Source: Gemmatimonas phototrophica
Lineage (GTDB): Bacteria > Gemmatimonadota > Gemmatimonadetes > Gemmatimonadales > Gemmatimonadaceae
Direction: 5' to 3'
Assembly (NCBI RefSeq): GCF_000695095.2
Contig: NZ_CP011454.1
Span: forward strand, 4,402,001-4,466,000
Length of the DNA stretch: 64,000 nucleotides
The stretch's first letter is position 1; each line of letters begins with the position of its first letter. The position numbers and the translations under genes are program-made. A model generated the notes under the pieces. It was given only the letters and a program-made list of their open reading frames with translations, did not search any database and had not been told where the DNA came from. Shown here one piece after another: positions 1-8,652 of this stretch.

Positions 1-1660
1 CTCACCGCGCCGGTTCACCTGCACGCTCCCGCTCGACACCGTCGTTTCGGCGCCATCACGGGTGAGACTGATGATGACCCCCAGCTGGTTGAACCGCGCC
101 ATCTGCTCGGCGTGTCGCCTTCCTGCGCCCGGCAAAGCGGCCGCCGTAAACGACGGATGCATGGGTGGCGTCTCAATCCAGAAGCCGTAGTCGGTGCCCT
201 GCCACCGCAGGAATTGATCACACATGGTGGTGAGCGGAATCCCTGTGCTGGTGGCAATGTCGTGGTCGTAGCGGGCATACACGGCGGTCGTGGGGTGCAA
301 CCGCAACCATTGCCCCACGCCGCCCCCGCCCAGCCCCGACTGCTGCAGCAAGACAGGAGTGCCCACCGCACCGCCAGCGACGACCACAATGGGCGCGTCG
401 ATGGTGAGCGTGTGCGACGTGCCCTGCTGCCGGTTGCGCACGGTGGCCTGTACCCGCTTGAGCGGCGGGGTACCGGAGCCGGTGTCACGCTCACGCAGCT
501 CAATGCGTTCCGCCCGCGCGTCCGTGTACAACTGCGCGTTGGCCGCCAGCGCGCGCGGAATGTAGGTGAGCAGCGTGCTCTGTTTGGCGTTGTGCCGGCA
601 CCCGGTCCCGCAAAAACCGCAGCGCACGCACTGCAGCGCATTGATGCGTCCACGTTCCACCCGCCACCCCAACCGCCGCGCACCATCGAGCAGCAGGCGG
701 TTGTTGGCCGAGTGCGCGTCTTCCGGCACTTCGGCGGCGTGCACTTCCCGTTCGATACGCTCGAACACCGGCGCCATTTCACGTGGCGACATGCCGGCCA
801 CCCCACTCTCCCGTGCCCATTGCTCCAGCACATGGTCGGGGGTGCGCAGCATGATCATCCAGTTCACCGTCGTGCTGCCGCCGGCGGTATCGCCCTGCAC
901 CAGCGCAATGGAGCCGTCGTCGGTGGTGCGCAGGCAGCCGTCGGCGTACAGCCGCTCAGTGAGTGCGGCTTCGTCGTCGGTGAAATCACTGCGGGTATGC
1001 CACCCGCCCGATTCCAGCATCACCACCTGATAGCCCGCCTCGGCCAGCCGGGCGGCGGTCACCGCGCCGCCGGCGCGCGGTACCAATGACCACCACATCG
1101 GCGGTGCGCTGTACGTTGCCGGTGACCTGGTGGCCCGGCACCACGCCCACCGGCACGGGGTCCGGGTCGATGATGTTGGGGAGGATGACCCGTCCGCGGG
1201 CGACCGGCTCACCGGGCACCGGGGAAGTGCCTTCGGGGAGCGCGCCTTCCCACGGGTGCAGCGACTGCCGCAGCCGAAACGGGCCCCCGTAGCCAATGGC
1301 CGCTGCCACTTCGGGGCGGGCATAGTGCACCGACAGCACCAGCCGCCGTACGGATTGCCACGCCGACCGGATGGGCGGCAGCGAAGAGTCGGCCCAGGCG
1401 GCGACGCAGCGCGCCTGATCAACGGGCGCGAGCTGGGCAAAGGGGCGGACCCGCTGAATGGCGAGGGCGACTGTGGCACCAGAGCCCAGTACGGAGAGCG
1501 CCGTACCGACCAGCTGGCGCCGATGCGGCGGCAGCGACCCCAAACGGGCTTCGCAGCGCGCCGCCAGCTCCGGGATGGACTCGGCGGCCGGAGGCGCCCC
1601 ATCAATAATGGCCGTGGCCAGGGCGGCCAGTGCGTCGCGTTGGGCGGGAGAGAAGGACAC
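1..1660 (-). pseudogene. GMC-family (long-chain alcohol oxidase-like) FAD oxidoreductase, frameshifted and cut by the window edge
   Basis: The frame from 1660 encodes an N-terminal helical domain (residues 1-150), as in long-chain alcohol oxidase-type GMC proteins. It then enters the FAD-binding Rossmann strand TADVVVIGT (residues 186-194) and derails into an Arg-rich tail at about 1074-1079. Reading on in the shifted frame restores a normal GMC protein to base 1: AARLAEAGYQVVMLESGG, then TAGGSTTVNWMIMLRTPDH, then a Cys cluster of CxxCGxCxxxC type followed by RHNAKQST at about 595-634. The fix needs one base removed (or two added) in a run of G/C, exactly where GxGxxG should lie. The C-terminal catalytic part is outside the window. 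Members oxidise alcohols with FAD. It may be a sequencing error or a true inactivation; the sequence alone cannot tell. The family call is firm. Confidence 0.5.
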
Positions 1661-1764
1661 CCCCCAACACTACGCCCCAAACACCAGCGCGGGCAACGCT
1701 GCATCATGCAACGTTGCCCGCGCGTGGTCCTGACAGGGTCGCCCGCGTGGCGACCCGAGCCGCG

Positions 1765-2127
1765 TCAGGAGTTGGCGTTGAACAGGTCCTTGGTTTCCTG
1801 GTGGGTAAGCACCCAAATGGAATAGCCACCAAAAAGCGTGCCCCACGGCCACCGGAAGAGACGCAGCGCCGAGACGACCAGCACGACATAGCGGGCCCAA
1901 TTCTGGTGGTTCAGCAGCGCGACACCGGCAATGAGGCCGAAGATACTCATGGCGCCAATCACAATGCCCATAACCACCCCGGCCACACTCCCCACCACCA
2001 TGGCGACGGGATTGAGCGTGGCAAGCGATCCGAACACGGTGCCAAAGAGCGCTCCCAAGGCGGCGAGAACGCCCAGAGCACTGTAAAGCAGATTGACCAG
2101 GCCAACGACTTTGATATGCGTGCGCAC
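1765..2127 (-). CDS. small multi-pass membrane protein, function unknown
   Basis: A 120-residue protein with little but hydrophobic segments: about residues 7-30, 40-72 (long and Gly/Ala/Val-rich, possibly two passes) and 80-105. It ends in a short polar tail. I recognise no family motif or catalytic residue. It lies between the GMC oxidoreductase gene and the EamA exporter on the same strand, with about 100 bp on each side, so it may be transcribed alone. I chose the ATG at 2127 because it opens straight into the first membrane segment; two overlapping frames here give poor, Arg/Pro-rich translations and were dropped. It is probably an inner-membrane protein of unknown role. Confidence 0.5.
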   Translation of the reverse strand: MRTHIKVVGLVNLLYSALGVLAALGALFGTVFGSLATLNPVAMVVGSVAGVVMGIVIGAMSIFGLIAGVALLNHQNWARYVVLVVSALRLFRWPWGTLFGGYSIWVLTHQETKDLFNANS

Positions 2128-2226
2128 TGACGGACTCCGTGAAGTAAGGGGACACTATCCCGTACGGGTGGGGGTCCGGCGCGTTTCAACAGGGCGTGTG
2201 TGGGTGCATTCGACACACGGGCGGGG

Positions 2227-3192
2227 TCAGCTGGCGATGGCTTTCCGACGAGCGTCCACCAGGCTCACCAGCGCCACGCCGCCCACAATGACGGTCATGG
2301 CCACCCAGGCCATTCGGGGTAATCGCTCGCCCCCCAGCGCCACGCCCAGCAGGACCGCAACCAGCGGATTCACGTAGGCGTAGGTACCTACAGCGGCCGG
2401 GCTCGCCACCTTGAGCAACCACATATAGGTGGAGAAGCCAATCAGTGACCCGAAAGTGATCAGATACAGTAGCGACAGTAGCGAAGTAAGCGACACCGTA
2501 GACGGGTGCACGCGGCTCCATTCGCCCATCACCAGCGACAGTACCGAAAGCAGTGTGCCACCGGTCAGCATCTGCATGGAGATGGCCAGCGCGGCCGGTT
2601 TGGCCTGGTGGGCGGTGCGGGAATAGAGCGACCCCACCGTCCAGCTGAGGGAGCCCAGGGCCAGCACGGCGGCGCCCATGGGGTCAACGGCAGCGGTGCG
2701 ACCGGCGGCCGAGGCGGCCGAACTCGCGGCGGGGAGCACCAGCAGCCCCACACCAACCAGTCCAATGAGCACCCCCACCACCTGCATCACCCGTGGCCGT
2801 TTTCCCTGATAGGCTTCGCACAGCACCAGCCAGAGCGGCACGGTGGCCACCAGAACGGAGGTGAGCCCGGAGTTCACCCGCTGGCTGGCCCACGACACGG
2901 CGCCATTGCCCACGAACAGCAGCAGCGTGCCTACGATGGCCGAGTCGCGCCACTCGGCGCGGGTGGGTTTGGCCGCCCCGCGCCAGCGCGTGAAGGCGTA
3001 CAGCGCACTACCGGCAATGAGAAAACGCACCGCGCCCATGAAGAAGGGCGGGATGGTTTGCACCCCCCACTTGATGGCGAGGTACGTGGAGCCCCACACC
3101 ACATAGATGATGAGAAACGCACCCAGCAGCTGCCACCGGGGGACCGCAGACGGCACAGTGTTGGCGGTGGAAGAAGCGGCGTTCGGGCTCAC
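2227..3192 (-). CDS. EamA / drug-metabolite transporter superfamily exporter
   Basis: About 321 residues with ten hydrophobic segments arranged as two repeated EamA units, including the typical first-helix motif VVWGSTYLAIKWG and, in the second half, the GTYAYVNPLVAVLLG motif. DMT proteins of this type export amino acids or small metabolites across the inner membrane; the substrate cannot be read from sequence. I place the start at the GTG at 3192, which forms a GTGA overlap with the stop of the upstream flippase-like gene. That suggests translational coupling. An upstream start at 3300 in the same frame is unlikely, since the added residues are Arg/His/Pro-rich and overlap the neighbour. Confidence 0.5.
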   Translation of the reverse strand: MSPNAASSTANTVPSAVPRWQLLGAFLIIYVVWGSTYLAIKWGVQTIPPFFMGAVRFLIAGSALYAFTRWRGAAKPTRAEWRDSAIVGTLLLFVGNGAVSWASQRVNSGLTSVLVATVPLWLVLCEAYQGKRPRVMQVVGVLIGLVGVGLLVLPAASSAASAAGRTAAVDPMGAAVLALGSLSWTVGSLYSRTAHQAKPAALAISMQMLTGGTLLSVLSLVMGEWSRVHPSTVSLTSLLSLLYLITFGSLIGFSTYMWLLKVASPAAVGTYAYVNPLVAVLLGVALGGERLPRMAWVAMTVIVGGVALVSLVDARRKAIAS

Positions 3193-4208
3193 GACGTCGG
3201 GCTGGTGTGGACGGCGTCGGGGCGAATGGCCCGGAGCGCGGCGTTCCCGGCGGCGATGCCGCCAATGAGGATATAGAGATAGAACGTATAGAAGCGCCAC
3301 CAGAGTAGTGCGGCGGCAAAGATGCCCGCCGGAATGGCGCTGGCGAGCGTGGCGGCAAAGGCCCCTTCAATGAACCCGCCGCCGCCGGGGGCCGGTACGA
3401 CCACCCCGCCGTAGAAGAGCGCGAGCGGCCAGAGGACGAGCGGCGCCAGCGTGTCCATGGACAGGGCAAAGGTGGGGTCGCCGAGAAACACCAGCAGTGG
3501 CAGCGTGGCCACCTTGAAGAGCACATGCAGCACCGAGCCGCCAAAGGCGGCCAGCATGAGCCCCGGGTTGGCCCGGCGCAGCGACTGCACGGCGTCGCGC
3601 AACGAGCGCAGCAACCGCTGCACCGCCCGCCAGCGACCGGCGTGCACTCCCAGTTTGGCGAGCCACTGAGGCGCCGGGCCGTTGGCGTTGCGGCGCGACA
3701 AGAACCATCCCGCGGCCCCGGCCCCCAGCACCACGGTGCTGTACCCGCCCACCAGGGCCAGCAAGCCGCTCACGCTCGCGCCGCGTCCGCGAAAGGCCAC
3801 CGCCAGCACCGTGCACACCAGCACCAGCGACCACATCTCGAGAAAGAGCTCGAGAAAAAGCACCAGCACTCGCGCTGCCGCCCCGGTACCGCTTTCAGCG
3901 AGCACCAGAAAGCGCGCCGGCTCGGCCCCCGACCGCGCGGGGGTAATGGCAGCGGCAAAGTCGCCGGCCAGGCAGACGCGTAGCGCGGTGCCGAAGCTCA
4001 GCGGAATGGCACAGGCCCGAGCCGACAGCTGAATTTTGAGCGCCCGCGTGACGATTTCGGCCGTTACCGTGGCCAACGCCGCGACGTGCACCGGCCAGGC
4101 CAGCCAGGGCATGCCCTGCGAAGGCCAGTAGCCCGACACCACCCAGGCGGAGGTGCCGAACATCAGGCTGAATGAAAGAATGGTCACGAGCCAGCGGCGC
4201 CAGAACAT
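3189..4208 (-). CDS. flippase-like / lysylphosphatidylglycerol synthase transmembrane family protein
   Basis: A 339-residue polytopic membrane protein with about eight hydrophobic helices. It carries two motifs typical of the UPF0104/LPG-synthase membrane domain: TPARSGAEPARFLVL near residue 90, and PAPGGGGFIEGAF near residue 285. It lacks the soluble aminoacyl-transferase domain of full MprF, so it is the membrane half only. Family members are linked to lipid flipping or lipid glycan transfer, but function here is open. The start at the ATG at 4208 (MFWRRW) gives a normal first helix; extension to 4421 would run through the inverted repeat and adds no family-like sequence. The stop overlaps the start of the EamA gene by 4 bp. 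Confidence 0.5.
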   Translation of the reverse strand: MFWRRWLVTILSFSLMFGTSAWVVSGYWPSQGMPWLAWPVHVAALATVTAEIVTRALKIQLSARACAIPLSFGTALRVCLAGDFAAAITPARSGAEPARFLVLAESGTGAAARVLVLFLELFLEMWSLVLVCTVLAVAFRGRGASVSGLLALVGGYSTVVLGAGAAGWFLSRRNANGPAPQWLAKLGVHAGRWRAVQRLLRSLRDAVQSLRRANPGLMLAAFGGSVLHVLFKVATLPLLVFLGDPTFALSMDTLAPLVLWPLALFYGGVVVPAPGGGGFIEGAFAATLASAIPAGIFAAALLWWRFYTFYLYILIGGIAAGNAALRAIRPDAVHTSPTS

Positions 4209-4586
4209 GGGGGCAAGATAGTTCAGGGGAACTTCATGACGAGGACGGCTCCGTGGACTGGCTTGGGTTGGAACTGCATTACGAGGACTGCTCCGATGTT
4301 GCGGACAGGGCGTGCAAGCGAGGACTGGCTCCGGCAAGGGCTGGCGTCGTACTGCTGCCGCCAGACATCTCATTTTTGATTTTTGGATCTCGAAGTAGTG
4401 GAGAGTGCCTGTCGCATTCACCGTCGCAGTCCTCGACTGGACGCCCTGTCACAACACACGGGCCAGTCCTCGTAATGCCGTTGCAGTTCCCCAGCCAGTA
4501 GTTGGAACAGACTGGCGCCATCGCGTTCTGCATGGTCCATTCATGAGGATTGCTGTACCGAACCTTCCAATAGCCTCGAGGTTCCC
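4209..4586. repeat. divergent intergenic region holding a nested inverted repeat with direct repeats
   Basis: 378 bp between divergent genes with no credible ORF. Arms at about 4257-4330 and 4425-4496 form an imperfect inverted repeat. Perfect blocks are GGAACTGCA (4270-4278 against 4482-4490), a 14-bp block (4277-4290 against 4464-4477) and GACAGGGCGT (4304-4313 against 4441-4450). Within and beside the left arm the word CGAGGAC..CTCCG occurs three times in direct order (4240, 4282, 4319), and its inverse CAGTCCTCG is at 4427 and 4464. The loop (about 4360-4390) is T-rich. Promoters for both neighbours must lie here or very near. The repeat is plain to see; its role is unknown. Confidence 0.5.
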
Positions 4587-5756
4587 GTGAGCACCCTGTC
4601 CCGTCGTGAGTGGCTTCGTACAACCGGTGTGGGACTGGGCGCCAGTGTGGCGCTCCCCGGTCTGCTCCCCGCGTCCGAGATGTCACGCGTACTGGGTGGC
4701 GGGCTGCCGTATTCGGCGCTGCTCAATCAGATGGAGCGCGACGTGACCACCGCGCGTCGGGCGGCCGGGCCGATACGGCTGAACTTCAACGAAAACCCGT
4801 TCGGCATGTCGCCCAAGGCCAAGGATGCGCTCATGGGCAACTGGGCGCAGCACACCTGGTACGTGCCGCCCATCCGCGAAGAGGTCGCGGCCACGTTCGC
4901 GAAGCATGTGGGCGTCCCGGTTGATCACGTGCTGGTCACGCAGGGCTCGAGCGAAGTGCTCTCCATTCTCGCGCTGGCCTACAACATGAATGGCGGCGAG
5001 ATCGTGGCGCCGTGGCCCACGTTCGAAGATCTGCCGCGCTGGGGCGAAACACTCGGCGCCAAGGTGCACAAGGTGCCGCTCGATCACCGTCTGGATCATG
5101 ACCTCTACCAGATGGACCAGAAGATCAGCGGCAACACCAAGCTGGTGTTCGTGTGCAACCCCAATAACCCCACGTCCAACCTGGCCGACGACCAGGCGCT
5201 GCGCGACTTCGTGTCCAACGCCGCCAAACGTACGACCGTGATCGTGGACGAAGCGTATTACGACTTCGTGGATATGCCGGGGTACAAGAGCATGACCGAT
5301 CTCGTGCTCAAGGGCGAGAACATCATCGTGTCGCGCACCGCGAGCAAGATTCACGGCCTCGCCGGTCTGCGCGTGGGCTTTGCCGTGGCGCGCCCCGACA
5401 TCATCAAGAAGCTGGGGCAGTACGTGAGTGGCGACCCCAACGTGTTCGGCCTCACCGCCGCCAACGCCTCGCTCATGGACACGGAATATCAGGCGTTCGT
5501 GAAAGCCAAGAACACGCAGGGGCGGCAGATGCTGCTCGACGCCGTGGCCAAGCTGGGCAAGAAGGCCGCGCCGTCGCAGACGAACTTCGTGTTCTTCGAA
5601 GCTGGCAAGCCCGTGGAGCAGATGCAGAAGCACTTCGCGAGCAAAGGCTTCACGATTGGCCGTGCCTTCCCGCCGTACACCGACTGGTGCCGCGTCTCCA
5701 TCGGCACGCCGGATGAGATGAAGCAGTTCGTAGAGGTGCTGCCGGGGGCGTTTTAG
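4587..5756 (+). CDS. Tat-signal aminotransferase of the histidinol-phosphate aminotransferase (HisC) family
   Basis: A 389-residue fold-type I PLP aminotransferase. Visible motifs: NFNENPFG (66-73), TQGSSE (118-123), NPNNPT (191-196), DEAYYDF with the PLP-ring Asp (221-227), SRTASKIHG with the Schiff-base Lys 254, and GLRVGF with the PLP-phosphate Arg 262. It starts with SRREWLRTTGVGLGASVALPG, a twin-arginine signal followed by a hydrophobic stretch, so it is probably exported folded with its cofactor or anchored at the membrane. The GTG start at 4587 gives this signal. No his genes are nearby, so a role in histidine biosynthesis is doubtful and the substrate is unknown. Long inverted repeats lie on both sides of the gene. 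Confidence 0.5.
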   Translation: MSTLSRREWLRTTGVGLGASVALPGLLPASEMSRVLGGGLPYSALLNQMERDVTTARRAAGPIRLNFNENPFGMSPKAKDALMGNWAQHTWYVPPIREEVAATFAKHVGVPVDHVLVTQGSSEVLSILALAYNMNGGEIVAPWPTFEDLPRWGETLGAKVHKVPLDHRLDHDLYQMDQKISGNTKLVFVCNPNNPTSNLADDQALRDFVSNAAKRTTVIVDEAYYDFVDMPGYKSMTDLVLKGENIIVSRTASKIHGLAGLRVGFAVARPDIIKKLGQYVSGDPNVFGLTAANASLMDTEYQAFVKAKNTQGRQMLLDAVAKLGKKAAPSQTNFVFFEAGKPVEQMQKHFASKGFTIGRAFPPYTDWCRVSIGTPDEMKQFVEVLPGAF

Positions 5757-5758
5757 CT

Positions 5759-6082
5759 GAGATCTGAGGTCTCAGAGTCCCGATTCGGAAGTGCGAGCGT
5801 TGGGACGATCGAGGTGCGATGGATATCGATGTCGGACATCCGATGACAGCGAGTTGAGAGGTCCGAGCACTTCGTCCGCGCGTATGTGCCCCATACGGGC
5901 CTCGTTAGGCAGCGGGGACGACCGCTGTTCCAGCGGCGTCCGTGCGGGGCACTCACGTGCCGACGCCAGCACTCGGACCTCTCAACTCGCTGTCATCGGG
6001 CCTCTCACACTCGATATCCATCGCAACTCGATCGTCGCAACGCTCTCACCTCAGAGTCGCGATTCTGGGAACTCAGATCTCC
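5759..6082. repeat. 324-bp imperfect inverted repeat between convergent genes
   Basis: Starts 3 bp after the stop of the aminotransferase gene and ends 12 bp before the stop of hrpB. The outer ends are GAGATCTGAG (5759-5768) and CTCAGATCTC (6072-6081). Arms of about 110 bp (5759-5870 and 5969-6082) match at roughly four of five positions by eye, and contain a perfect 28-bp match (5840-5867 against 5972-5999). Pairing appears to continue inward (GTGCCCC near 5888 against GGGGCAC near 5947), leaving a loop with its own small hairpin (CCGCTGTTCCAGCGG near 5930). It covers the whole gap and could fold as one giant hairpin. A bidirectional transcription stop is the simplest role; a mobile palindromic element is the alternative. 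No ORF here looks real. Confidence 0.5.
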
Positions 6083-6093
6083 CACCGCGGGCA

Positions 6094-8625
6094 CTAGGTG
6101 CCTCGCGGTTTCGCCCGTCTCGTCGCCGTTGCCGTGAGCGGGTCGTCTGGCCACGGGTGCCTCGGGTACCGTCCGCGCAGTTCCTTGCGCACCTCGAAGT
6201 AGCTCGACTTCCAGAAGCCCGCGAGGTCTCGCGTCACCTGAACCGGTCGCTGCGCCGGTGAGAGCAGATGCAGTGTGAGCGGTACGCGCCCGTCAAAGAG
6301 CATGGGGGTGCTGGTCCAGCCGAAGACTTCCTGCAGCTTCACCGCCAACACCGGCGCGGTGGGGTCGGTGTAGTCGAGCGTGATGCGCGAACCGCTGGGC
6401 ACTTCCATGTGCGTGGGCGCCAAGCGGTCCAGCGCAGCCCGCTGATTCCACGGCACGAGGCTGAGCAGCGCCTCGTGCCAGTCCACCTGCTCCAGCTGCG
6501 CCCATGTGCGCACACCATCGAGATACGGCGCCAGCCACTCGGGCAGTGTGGCCACCAGTGCCTCGCTGGACACATTGGGCCACGACGCATCCTGCGCGTG
6601 CAGAAACGCCAGGCGCTCCCGCAGGTGCAACGCGCCTTCGCGCCACGGCCATGTGTCGGCGCCGAGGCGCACCAACTGCGCACACAGCGCGGCACGCACG
6701 CTCTCCGCATCAGGGGTCCGCTGCGGCTTTTCTTCCAGCGTAATCGCGCCCAGCGACACCCGCTGCACCGCCTTCACACTGCGTGTACGCTCGTCCCACT
6801 CTACCACATCCGCACGCACGATCTGCTCACCGAAGTCTGTGCGAATGTCCTCCAGCGACAACGGCGCCCCGCGCACGATGCGATACTCCGGCGGTTGCCC
6901 TTCCAGCTCCGCCACGGCCAGATACGGCTCGTCGTACAGACTGTCGCCCTTCACCAGCGCCGCCCCGCTGCCGTTGCGCAGCAGATAGCGCCCCTCGCTC
7001 CCCGCACGGCGTTGTGCCACACGATCGGGAAAGGCCAACGCCAGCAGCGCGCCCACATCGTCGGTTGGCTCGCGGCCAGCGGCAGCCTGCACACCCGCGC
7101 CGGCCACGCGTCGCTCAATATCGATGGCGCTCTGCTTCACCCGCCGCACACCGTCACGATCGGCGCGCGCACCGTACATGCCCAGCGCTCCGCCATCGCC
7201 CCCGCGTTGCAGCAGCTCGGTGCGCAGACGCAAATCGGCCGGTGGACGCGCGAACCCTTCGGCGCGAATCACATCACGCTCCTCCAGCAATGCGGCAATG
7301 GCCGCCCCCATGCTCAGCGCACCACGCTCGGCGGCCACCAACACCAGATGCGCCAACCGCGGCGCCAGCGGCAGCGCCGCCATCCGGCGTCCGTGCGCCG
7401 TAATGCGGCCGGTGGCATCCAGAGCGCCCAACTGCAAGAGCAACGTACGCGCCTGCGCAAAAGGCCCGGCGCGCGGCACATCGAGCCATCGCAGGACGGT
7501 CGGGTCGCTGATGCCGGCGTCGGCCAGCTCCAGCGCCAACCCCGACAGGTCGGCATCAATGATCTCGGGACGCGAACTGGCCAGAAAACCATGTTCTTCG
7601 TGTACATCCCACAGTCGGTAGCACACCCCCGGCGCCACACGTCCGGCACGTCCGCGGCGCTGATCAGCCGAGGCACGACTCACGCGAAGGGTGTGCAACC
7701 GCGTGAGCCCGGCGGTGACATCATGGCGAGGTACACGCGACAGGCCGCCATCGACCACGACGCGCACGCCTTCCACCGTGAGGCTCGTTTCGGCCACACT
7801 GGTACTGAGCACCACTTTGCGCATCCCTGGCGGGGCAGCCGCGAGCGCTGCGTCCTGCTCAGCCAACGGCATGGTACCGTGTAACACATGTACGCGCACA
7901 TTGCCGGCCACAGAGCCAACAAGACGCTCCTCCACGCGACGCTGTTCCCCCATGCCGGGGAGAAACACCAGCACATCCCCTTCGCATTCGGTGAGCGCAT
8001 CGCGCACCACCCGACTCACGGTGGCTTCCAGCTTCTCGTCACTTCGTGGTGGCCGGTGATGCGTGACGATGGGGAACATGCGCCCACTGCTGCGCACCAC
8101 CGGTGCAGGGCCCGCCTCGGTGCGCAGCAGCTCGGCCACGGCATCGCCATCCAGCGTGGCCGACATGACCAGCACACGCAGGTCATCGCGCACCTGCTGC
8201 GTTTCCAGCACCAGCGCCAACCCCAGATCGCCCTGCAGTGAGCGCTCGTGATACTCGTCAAAGAGCACGGCGCCGTAGCCGTCGAGTGTGGCGTCGGCCG
8301 ACAGCAGGCGTGACAACACCCCTTCGGTTACCACTTCAATGCGCGTGCGGGCACTCACCCGCGTCTCGCCGCGCACGCGATAGCCTACGGTGCCACCCAC
8401 CTGCTCGCCCAGCTGTTGCGCCATGTAGTGCGCGGCGGCGCGCGCCGCCAGACGGCGCGGTTCCAGCATGACCACGCGCTGCCCGTCCATCCACGGCTCC
8501 TGGAGCAGCGCGAGCGGCACACGCGTGGTTTTACCGGCACCCGGTGGCGCTTCCAGCACCGCCGACGAGCACGTACGCAACGCCTCCCGCAGCGCGGGAA
8601 GCGCGTCATCTATTGGCAACACCAT
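6094..8625 (-). CDS. hrpB: ATP-dependent helicase HrpB
   Basis: About 843 residues, the usual length for HrpB. A DEAH/RHA-type superfamily 2 helicase with Walker A APPGAGKTT (26-34), Walker B DEYHER (123-128, the HrpB form of DEAH), motif III VMSATLDG, and motif VI in QRRGRAGRVAPGVCYRL. The long C-terminal HrpB-specific part follows, with a typical end in which the residues HLLSPAQRPVQVTRDLAGFWK are followed by SSYFEVRKELRGRYPRHPWP. It is a cytoplasmic, probably RNA-acting helicase; in enterobacteria the exact role of HrpB is poorly known. I chose the ATG at 8625 over a TTG five codons upstream. It is convergent with the aminotransferase gene. Confidence 0.5.
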   Translation of the reverse strand: MVLPIDDALPALREALRTCSSAVLEAPPGAGKTTRVPLALLQEPWMDGQRVVMLEPRRLAARAAAHYMAQQLGEQVGGTVGYRVRGETRVSARTRIEVVTEGVLSRLLSADATLDGYGAVLFDEYHERSLQGDLGLALVLETQQVRDDLRVLVMSATLDGDAVAELLRTEAGPAPVVRSSGRMFPIVTHHRPPRSDEKLEATVSRVVRDALTECEGDVLVFLPGMGEQRRVEERLVGSVAGNVRVHVLHGTMPLAEQDAALAAAPPGMRKVVLSTSVAETSLTVEGVRVVVDGGLSRVPRHDVTAGLTRLHTLRVSRASADQRRGRAGRVAPGVCYRLWDVHEEHGFLASSRPEIIDADLSGLALELADAGISDPTVLRWLDVPRAGPFAQARTLLLQLGALDATGRITAHGRRMAALPLAPRLAHLVLVAAERGALSMGAAIAALLEERDVIRAEGFARPPADLRLRTELLQRGGDGGALGMYGARADRDGVRRVKQSAIDIERRVAGAGVQAAAGREPTDDVGALLALAFPDRVAQRRAGSEGRYLLRNGSGAALVKGDSLYDEPYLAVAELEGQPPEYRIVRGAPLSLEDIRTDFGEQIVRADVVEWDERTRSVKAVQRVSLGAITLEEKPQRTPDAESVRAALCAQLVRLGADTWPWREGALHLRERLAFLHAQDASWPNVSSEALVATLPEWLAPYLDGVRTWAQLEQVDWHEALLSLVPWNQRAALDRLAPTHMEVPSGSRITLDYTDPTAPVLAVKLQEVFGWTSTPMLFDGRVPLTLHLLSPAQRPVQVTRDLAGFWKSSYFEVRKELRGRYPRHPWPDDPLTATATRRAKPRGT

Positions 8626-8652
8626 CGAAGTACGGACCAACAGTCGTGCCGG

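Noticed and set aside
4240-4333. Three spaced direct repeats as a CRISPR array
   Set aside because: The repeats are about 14 bp with unequal spacing of 37 and 42 bp, lie in an inverted repeat, and no cas gene is present.
4209-4421. Longer N terminus for the flippase-like protein (start at 4421)
   Set aside because: The added residues come from the inverted repeat and precede a good first membrane helix at the ATG at 4208.
4587-5756. Histidine biosynthesis role (hisC symbol)
   Set aside because: The fold matches, but a Tat signal and lack of other his genes argue against the pathway role, so no symbol is given.
6268-7884. 538-residue open frame on the plus strand opposite hrpB
   Set aside because: His/Arg/Gln-rich with no domain pattern; hrpB is complete on the minus strand.
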